Shown piece after piece: positions 43,390-64,000 of a DNA stretch of 64,000 nucleotides. A program made the translations under genes and the position numbers. The notes beneath the pieces are model-generated. The model saw only the letters and a program-made list of their open reading frames with translations, was not told the origin of the DNA and ran no database searches. This DNA comes from Flaccisagitta enflata (lineage: Eukaryota; Chaetognatha; Sagittoidea; Aphragmophora): contig OZ231126.1 in assembly GCA_965153355.1 (NCBI GenBank), positions 48,918,001-48,982,000 on the forward strand. The letters run 5' to 3'. The stretch's first letter is position 1. Every line of letters begins with the position of its first letter.

Positions 43390-43690
43390 TGCGGTAATTG
43401 CATGAGAGTATTATACATAGGAGAATTCTCAGAACACTTGTTGCTTAGGTGAAGCTTATATTGTTGTAGTCTTAGCCAGATTTGATTTTTTTTCTAGATC
43501 CTTTTTTTTCTTGATTGAAAACTAGAAAAGTCTGTCACTCCTTAGGCTGAATAAAGAAAAAAATACTCTACTGGAATCCTTATTGGATAACCTATTCAGA
43601 CAAGTGTTTTAACCAGCCAAAGCAGGAAAAGAAATTAAGCAAAGGTAAATAAAACAATTAAAACAGTGAGGTTCATTATTTCAGATGGAC
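43390..43690 (+). repeat. Dispersed repeat, inverted partner at 47128-47425
   Basis: About 300 bases from ATACATAGGAGAA to GTGAGGTTCATTATTTCAGA align in reverse with 47128-47425. Moderate divergence. The ATG after TTTCAG at 43685 lies exactly at the repeat border. Confidence 0.7.
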
Positions 43691-43779
43691 AACAGAGACT
43701 TCGTTTCCTTCCATAACGAACTGTCGCAACCACGACGCACGTCATGTATTTTGTCAGAACGTCAGGCATTTCGAAAGTA

Positions 43780-43956
43780 CAGTTGAACCCCGCTCTAACG
43801 GATATCAGAGGACCAACAATTTTCTTCTGTTATAGGCGGATTTTTTTTATTGCCAACAAAGGAAATAAAAGAAATAAGGTTGAAGAAACCATGAATTTGC
43901 ATCTGTTATAGACAGAATTCTGTTGGTGGCGGGTCCGTTAGAGCGGGGTTCAACTG
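43780..43956. mobile_element. Tigger/pogo-like MITE with perfect TIRs
   Basis: 177 bases flanked by TA. The ends are CAGTTGAACCCCGCTCTAAC on the left and its exact complement on the right, perfect over about 23 bases. The interior is unrelated to the 176-base family, so this is a second MITE family with the same terminus type. Confidence 0.88.
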
Positions 43957-44112
43957 TAGGTGCATTATGATGGATGTGGTCATTCCTCTACTGACACCAC
44001 TCCACACCCACTCTCGGCCCCGGCCCTCATCTTGTTCCTTAAATATGTCTGTCTTTCTGTCTGTTTGTCTGTCAGTCTGCTTCATCAATCTTACTTGGTT
44101 CCTCTTCTTTTT

Positions 44113-44515
44113 GGGCAGCGGCCCCAAAGGGGTCGAAGACCTAGATGCTTTCACACATATGGGGAATTTTCTCCTCCTCCGCCCCCCCCCCCACATAAAT
44201 CCCAGTCGCGAGGCCCAAATCCCAATCTTGAGGCCCAAATCCTAGTCTCGAGGCCCAAATACAACCAGGAAGCCCCAATCCTAACCCTGAGGCCCAAATC
44301 CTAACCTCCAGGCCGAAATCCCAGCCTGGAGTTTAAAATCTTATCCTTGAGGCTCAAATCCCAGCCCTGAGACCCAAATCAAAGACTTGAGATCCAAATC
44401 TCAGCCAAGAGGCCCGGATCCCAACCTTGAGGCCCAAATCCTGGCCAAGAGGCCCAAATCCCAGCCTCAAGGATAAACAGACGTAGGAGGAGAAGGAGGA
44501 GGAGGAGAAAACTCC
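44113..44515. mobile_element. Long-TIR minisatellite element, 3' truncated by microsatellite
   Basis: GGGCAGCGGCCCCAAAGGGG...CACACATATGGGGAATTTTC, then GAGGCCCAAATCCCAGCCT units to 44470, then GGAGGAGAAAACTCCCC, the inner part of the right TIR. The outer right TIR is replaced by (GTCT)n/(CT)n. Confidence 0.72.
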
Positions 44516-44744
<229 letters not shown>

Positions 44745-45504
44745 ATTTTCCCATTCCTGTCATGACTTCTTTCCAATGGCCGTCTGCAAGTGCAAGAGCG
44801 TTCGTCTTCCATAGAAAAAGTGCATGTTCCATCCTCATCCTCGTTTTCTCTCCCTCTCTCTCTCTCATTTCTTGTCCACCAGACAGCCTTCATGTCCTCC
44901 TTTTGTATTCCGTCTCCTCCTCTTCTTCTCTTTATTCCTCCCTCTCCCTTTCTTTCTTTACTCTCTCTTTTTTTTTGTTGAATACTTCTCTTCTTTCTTC
45001 TCCTTAATAGTGTCCCTCCTCTCACCTCCTCCTCATCTCCTTCCCCCTCTTCCCCTTCCCCCCGCGTTTCTTCCGTTTATGGGTTTTCTGCGAAAGGCGA
45101 ATATTTCATTTTCTCTTGAGCTCTACGAAATTTCTGCCAGAAGAAAGAAGAAAGAGAGAGAGGGAGAAGGGCAGAAATATCTATCCAACTGGAGTGATGA
45201 TTTTCACGAAGAAAAAAGAACCGTAGTGTGTGTATGTGTGTGTTAGCTCCTATCGAAAGTCGTAACAGCGGCTCACACTTTCTTCGTCTTTCTGCTTTTG
45301 GAAAAAAAGCTGAATCATACATCTGAAAAAGAGAGTTAGTGAACAAAAAGAAATCCTAGTGGCTCACACGAAAAACGGTTTAACGGGTGCTTGATTCCAC
45401 GGCCTGAATTTTACAGCCTATATCGTCGTCGTTATCACCATCGTCGTCACCGGCGAATCTTCGTCCTCTACGACGATGGCTTTTCGTCATGATGATTCGA
45501 CGAT

Positions 45505-45791
<287 letters not shown>

Positions 45792-46099
45792 AACGCATTC
45801 GTTGAGAGAATCTCACGTTCACTCACTCCATTGACACAGGTTCACGCACGTCGCCCGTCCGTCCGCACAAATCTCTATCACATTCTTTATCTAGTTCTTT
45901 CTTTTTCGCTTTCTCTTTCTCATTCTCTCTCCCTCTATCTCTTGCGAGAGGCATATTCAACGTTGACGAAATTGCGTCTCTCAAACTCGAACCAAATCGT
46001 ACTTTGTCACCAGACGTTTTTGTAGTATATCACGCCAACTCTCGTACATATATTTAACTACAGACTACGGAGGTCAATAACAAGAACGTATCGGCTAAT

Positions 46100-46243
46100 G
46101 TCACAATCTCTTTTTGACGCGAGAACCCGACTTACCACCACGTTAACAGTGTTACCGCTATGTCTATTGCATTGTGACAAGTTTTTATAGTTTGATGACC
46201 TACCTAACTACCTGGATTACCTTGCCGAACCATTTTTTGTGAC
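46100..46243. mobile_element. 144-base MITE, copy 2 (inverted relative to 13703-13846)
   Basis: GTCACAATCTC at the left end and TTTTTTGTGAC at the right end. Aligns throughout with the reverse complement of 13703-13846, including GTTAACAGTGTTACCG and CCTGGATTACCTTGCC. Confidence 0.78.
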
Positions 46244-46254
46244 CAGTGACCACC

Positions 46255-46960
46255 AGGAAAACGGAAAGAATTGAAGAAAGGAAAACTTAGATAAAGAAAA
46301 AAAAATGAAGAGGATAAAGGAAAACATAATAACAGAAAGAAAAAAAGAAAGAGAGGAAGAAAGAAAAACGTAAAGAAAGAAAGAAAGGAAAATGGAAAAA
46401 AAAAACACACACAAAAAAAAAACAGAAAATTGACAGAAAGGAATAGAGGAAATGGGTAAGAAAGGAAGCAAAGAAAATTGAAAGAAAGGAAGAAAGGAAA
46501 ACGGAATGAAGAGAAGATAGTAAAACGGAAAGTAAGAAAGGAAACGGATAGAAAGGAAGAACAGAAATGGACAGAAAGGGAGAACAAAAAATGGACAGAA
46601 AGGAAAAAAGGAAAATGGAAAGAAAGGGAGAAATTAAAACGAAAAGAAATGAAGAAAGGAAAATGGAAAGAAAGGAGGAAAGGTTAATGGAAAGAAAAGA
46701 AGATACGTAAAAAGGAAAGAAAGGTTAAGGGAAGGAAAGGAAGAAAGGTAAACTGAAGGAAAAGAAGAAGAAAAAAAAAGGAAAACGGAAAAAAAGAAAA
46801 GAAGAAATGAAGAAAAGAAAAAACTTTAAGGAAGCGAGGAAAACGGAAAAAGAGGAGGGAGGGAAAACGGGAATGAAAATAAGAAAAGAAAATGAAAAGA
46901 AAAGAAAGGAAAATGGAAAGGAAAGAAGGAAAAACGAGAAGAAAAGAAAATTAAATGGAA
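46255..46960. repeat. Purine-rich (GAAAGGAAAATG) degenerate tandem repeat
   Basis: About 700 bases of A/G with a loose 12 to 22-base motif AAAGGAAGAAAGGAAAACGG. Confidence 0.9.
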
Positions 46961-47127
46961 ACAATTTTTCATTCGTCAGTCTGATAGAATTGACTTCTTA
47001 CACTTCTTTCGTCACAATGCACTTCGCCTCTGTATCATATACAGTATACAGTAGTGCGTAGACCGAGGTGACAAAAGCGCGCCTTGAAAATGTTCGATTT
47101 AAAACCTGGCGTAGGGAGGATTAAGGG

Positions 47128-47425
47128 GAAAACTGTAGTCATCTGAAATAATGAACCTCACTCTTTAAATTGCTTTATTTACTTTTTGTTATTTCCGGTC
47201 TTGGCTTTGGAATATTTAAAATATTTGCCTAAATAGGAAATCTAAAAGTATTCCAGTTGAACATTTTTTTCTCTTATCAACCTGCGACATGACAATATTT
47301 TCTCAGTAAGGAAGATGAAAAAATCGATTTTTAAAGAAAAAACTTAATGCTGGTAAAGTTAAGACAATATGAGGTTCACTTACGCAACAAGTGTTCTGAG
47401 GTTTCTCCTATGTACTGCATTGCTG
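47128..47425 (-). repeat. Dispersed repeat, inverted partner of 43390-43690
   Basis: On the minus strand, from ACATAGGAGAAACCTCAGAA to GAGGTTCATTATTTCAGATG. See the partner entry. Confidence 0.7.
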
Positions 47426-47429
47426 CAAA

Positions 47430-49380
47430 CGAAAGCGAAAATCTGAGGAAAAACTTTAAAGTTTTTTTTGTTCATTTTGTAAGCAATGAAGAAACAAGGA
47501 GTTGAAGGTCGCGCAAGGTCTCAATCTTTCACGAATAGCAACTTAAGTATTTTTGCCAACTTACATAAAGATATATGACGGCAAGTCCCCCCAAAAAACA
47601 GCAAACGCTTCAGCCTACTTTAAGTTCAATACGGCATCATAAATCCCCTCATTGATGTTTTCTTTGGTCAAGTAGTCACTGTCTGCACTTAATGAGCTAA
47701 TATACACCTCAACATAGCCTCTGAAGGGTGATTTGATAGACAATATATATGAAAGAAGCAGCAAAATAGTGGCATTTTTGTGAAAAACCGTCGACAATTT
47801 TTCCCATGACTCTTCATATCATAACATTTTTCTGACAATCAATACAATTTTGTTGCTACCCGAGCTGTTTATATTCTCCATCAGGGTTCCTAACAAGATG
47901 TCAGAGCGATGCAGGGGCCGGATTTTCATTATTATAATCAGGGGAGAGGTCAAAAGCTATGTACCTTGGGTGACAAAGATAATTAACATAATGATGAAAA
48001 AAATCAGAAAAAAATAGTATTTTGTGTTTAGAAATCATAGAAAACTGTTACTGAAGCATTGAAGCATCTTAACAGTGATCATTGATAGTGACATAGTAAA
48101 AAAATTCACTCACAGGCAATTATACAACGGTGAAAGCTATCTTAATTGCGGAAAACTACTAAGAAAAAAAACTTAAAATCTAAGTTTTTCCTGTGGTCGA
48201 AATTATAAGACAGCCAAATGCGGGGATTTTTTGCATTTTCAAAAACGTAGTTCTCTTTGGAATCGAATTTGGAAGAGAACTATGTTTTACGTTTTTTCAT
48301 TTTTTTGTTTTCTATGCAAACTTATAATTTCGACCAGCACCCTATCAGTGGACAAAAAAGAAATTTGTAGAAATTTTTAGTATAACATCTTCAGAAATAT
48401 TAGCAAAATCTGAGTTTCTTGCTAAGGGGATGCAAATTTCACTTTCAAATATCATGTATGTCTAATCTCGATCACTTTTATTTATTTGTTTTTCTATTTC
48501 AACTTTCACATTTTTTCCATTTTGTCGAAAGTTGATACCCTTAATATTGGCTTCGTGGGCACGCTGTCATATGAAGGTTGGCAATGTGACCAGCCCTAAT
48601 GAATAGATGTTTCAGTCCTGGTCTCAAGAGCTTACCGTGTGGGTCCTTCGGTCAGTTATGAAGTTGTTTTACGAGGGTTTCCGCTCTTGCCCACCCATCC
48701 GCGACTGCGGGGGAGTGTATATCTACTATCAAGGAAAAAAGTATATCTACACCTTCTACCATGGATATCTCCGCTTCAAGAAAAGCTACATAGATTTCTA
48801 AAAAAACAAAAAAACAAATTAAACCTCTTTGAAATGAGTCCAATCTGGTTGCTGTATCTTAAACCGTTTAGAAACTAGAAGCAAAAATGTAAAAACATTC
48901 ATTTTGAAAATAAAAAAAATATTACAGACAGCATGCAGAAATTAAAGACATCTTTGAATCAACATAACTCCGCGTCCAGAGCAGCTAGTATAATTCTTAA
49001 AAAAAAAGAAATTATTGGCATTGAAAACTCTAAAAGATGAACTCATCGTGGTTTCTGTGGTTTTGTTCATTTGGAAATATCAGATATAATGTTAAACTTA
49101 TTGCCCTTGAATGATAACACCATATCATCCATAATAAGGTATAATAGTTTTAAAGGTTGCTTCCAAAAATTTTCACAATAATTTTTAGTTAAAAAACAGG
49201 TTATTTGATGGACTAAAATCTTTTATACAATGATTAAATGAATATTAGATCAATAATAATTACTTATTATATCGCAGGTGTAGATATGTTTTTTTCCTAG
49301 GTAGTACATGGTCTTGTTTATGAATGAAATAATGAATGTTATTAATTGATGAATGATAGCGAAATTGAATGAATGAATGA
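47430..49380. other. Intergenic DNA, no gene recognised
   Basis: AT-rich with short frames only; nothing supported before the (GT)n tract upstream of the RING gene. Confidence 0.45.
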
Positions 49381-49381
49381 A

Positions 49382-49383
<2 letters not shown>

Positions 49384-49423
<40 letters not shown>

Positions 49424-49455
49424 TGTTTGTGTTTGTGTTTGTGTTTGTGTTTGTG
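49384..49455. repeat. (GT)n then (GTTTGT)n
   Basis: GT units change to GTTTGT hexamers. A HINE-like 3' fragment (CCGCCCCTGTCCACC...CGCGTTACTT) follows at 49478-49530. It lies about 300 bases upstream of the RING gene start codon. Confidence 0.85.
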
Positions 49456-49754
49456 CGTATGTGTAGGGGGGGGCTGGAGGCTGCCCGCCCCTGTCCACCT
49501 GTTCGCGTCGTTTTTGTAAACCCGCGTTACTTAATCTTATTCTTACAGACAAATCATGGGACAACGTATCTCCGCAAATATGAATGCTGCAGAACAATAC
49601 GAAGTTTTACTTTCAAATTGATCTGGTTTCACTGAAGATTCATCCGCGTAAAACAGGGAAAATATTCTTTGTTTTTGTAGAATTTCTTCAGTAAGCTGAA
49701 TCGATAAACATTTGGAACCCCCTCACCCGGCCCCACCTGAGAATCAGCCCAAAG

Positions 49755-63471
<13,717 letters not shown>

Positions 63472-63528
<57 letters not shown>
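63472..63528 (+). repeat. (GA)n immediately after the exon 3 donor
   Basis: Starts six bases into the intron (GTATGG then AGAGAG). Confidence 0.95.
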
Positions 63529-63529
<1 letters not shown>

Positions 63530-63647
63530 AAGCACGATGGTATCTCATCAAAATCGGCGATTTTCGATAGTTCCTTCAATGATCTATCCACCCGAAGGGG
63601 GAAAGGTTGGGGCTTTCTGGCAGGGGTTTTAAAGGGGGATTTTGCAA

Positions 63648-64000
63648 ATTATTGAAGGAACTATTGAAGGAACTATTGAAGGAACTATTGAAGGAACTAT
63701 TGAAAGAACTATTGAAGGAACTATTGAAAGAACTATTGAAGGAACTATTGAAGGAACTATTGGTCAACCAAGTTCCCTCAATGTTTAATCCAGTACCCTC
63801 AATGTTTAACCCAGTTCCTTCAATGTTTAACCCAGTTCCTTCAATCTATAACCCAGTTCCTTCAATCTATAACCCAGTTCCTTCAATCTCAAACCCAGTT
63901 CCTTCAATCTCAAACCCAGTTCCTTCAATCTCAAACCCAGTTCCTTCAATCTCAAACCCAGTTCCTTCAATGTTTGACCCAGTTCCTTCAATGTTTGACC
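63648..64000. repeat. Inverted pair of tandem arrays sharing one core
   Basis: 63648-63760 is about ten copies of the 12-mer ATTGAAGGAACT. 63770 to the window end is about eleven copies of a 20-mer, CCAGTTCCTTCAATGTTTAA and variants, whose core AGTTCCTTCAAT is the exact complement of the first unit. The array continues beyond the window. Confidence 0.92.

Noticed and set aside
43686-43783. TTTCAG followed by ATG and a 33-codon frame (MDNRDFVSFHNELS...) ended by a MITE
   Set aside because: The TTTCAGATG lies at the border of a dispersed repeat also present at 47.1 kb with different following sequence, and no partner exon or domain was found.

Overview
The window is a piece of a eukaryotic nuclear genome, almost certainly from an invertebrate animal. 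The evidence is spliced genes with GT-AG introns, a CED-6/GULP engulfment adaptor, an RNF114/RNF166-type RING ubiquitin ligase, a secreted peritrophin-A (CBM14) chitin-binding protein and a Thr-rich secreted mucin-like protein. The chitin-binding protein leans towards an arthropod, mollusc or other chitin-making animal, but the sequence alone does not fix the phylum. Gene density is low. Most of the window is long dinucleotide to tetranucleotide microsatellites, minisatellites and short non-autonomous transposable elements. I saw no bacterial, viral or CRISPR features.

Layout. 0-2 kb: a foldback element, a long (GT)n tract and a small CBM14 gene on the minus strand with its own AATAAA. 2-14 kb: intergenic DNA holding two large mobile elements (6.2-9.7 kb and 10.2-12.0 kb) filled with 10-bp-period arrays, plus several MITE-like elements. 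14.7-15.5 kb: first exon of a secreted Thr-rich protein (minus strand). 16-26 kb: (GT)n/(CT)n tracts, then a 2-kb tandem duplication whose second copy carries two insertions; the first copy supplies the empty sites. 28-31 kb: minisatellite and element remnants. 31.2-39.4 kb: a CED-6/GULP gene on the plus strand, reconstructed as eight coding exons (about 521 residues). 39.5-49.5 kb: long-TIR minisatellite elements, Tigger/pogo-like MITEs and huge (CT)n tracts. 49.75-63.5 kb and beyond: three exons of a RING/C2HC/C2H2 ubiquitin ligase gene on the plus strand, with introns of 9.2 and 4.0 kb; its 3' end lies outside the window.

The dominant mobile family has a 5' hairpin, a (GTCN)n tetranucleotide core, a 3' copy of one hairpin arm and usually a CTTGTT 3' end. 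It resembles the Helentron-associated elements (DINE-1/mini-me, HINE) and mollusc pearl elements. At least four subfamilies differ in stem sequence, and the three stem segments change together. The four genes show no functional link to each other. CED-6/GULP is expected at the cytoplasmic face of engulfing or endocytosing membranes, the RING protein in the cytosol or nucleus, and the other two in the secretory pathway.
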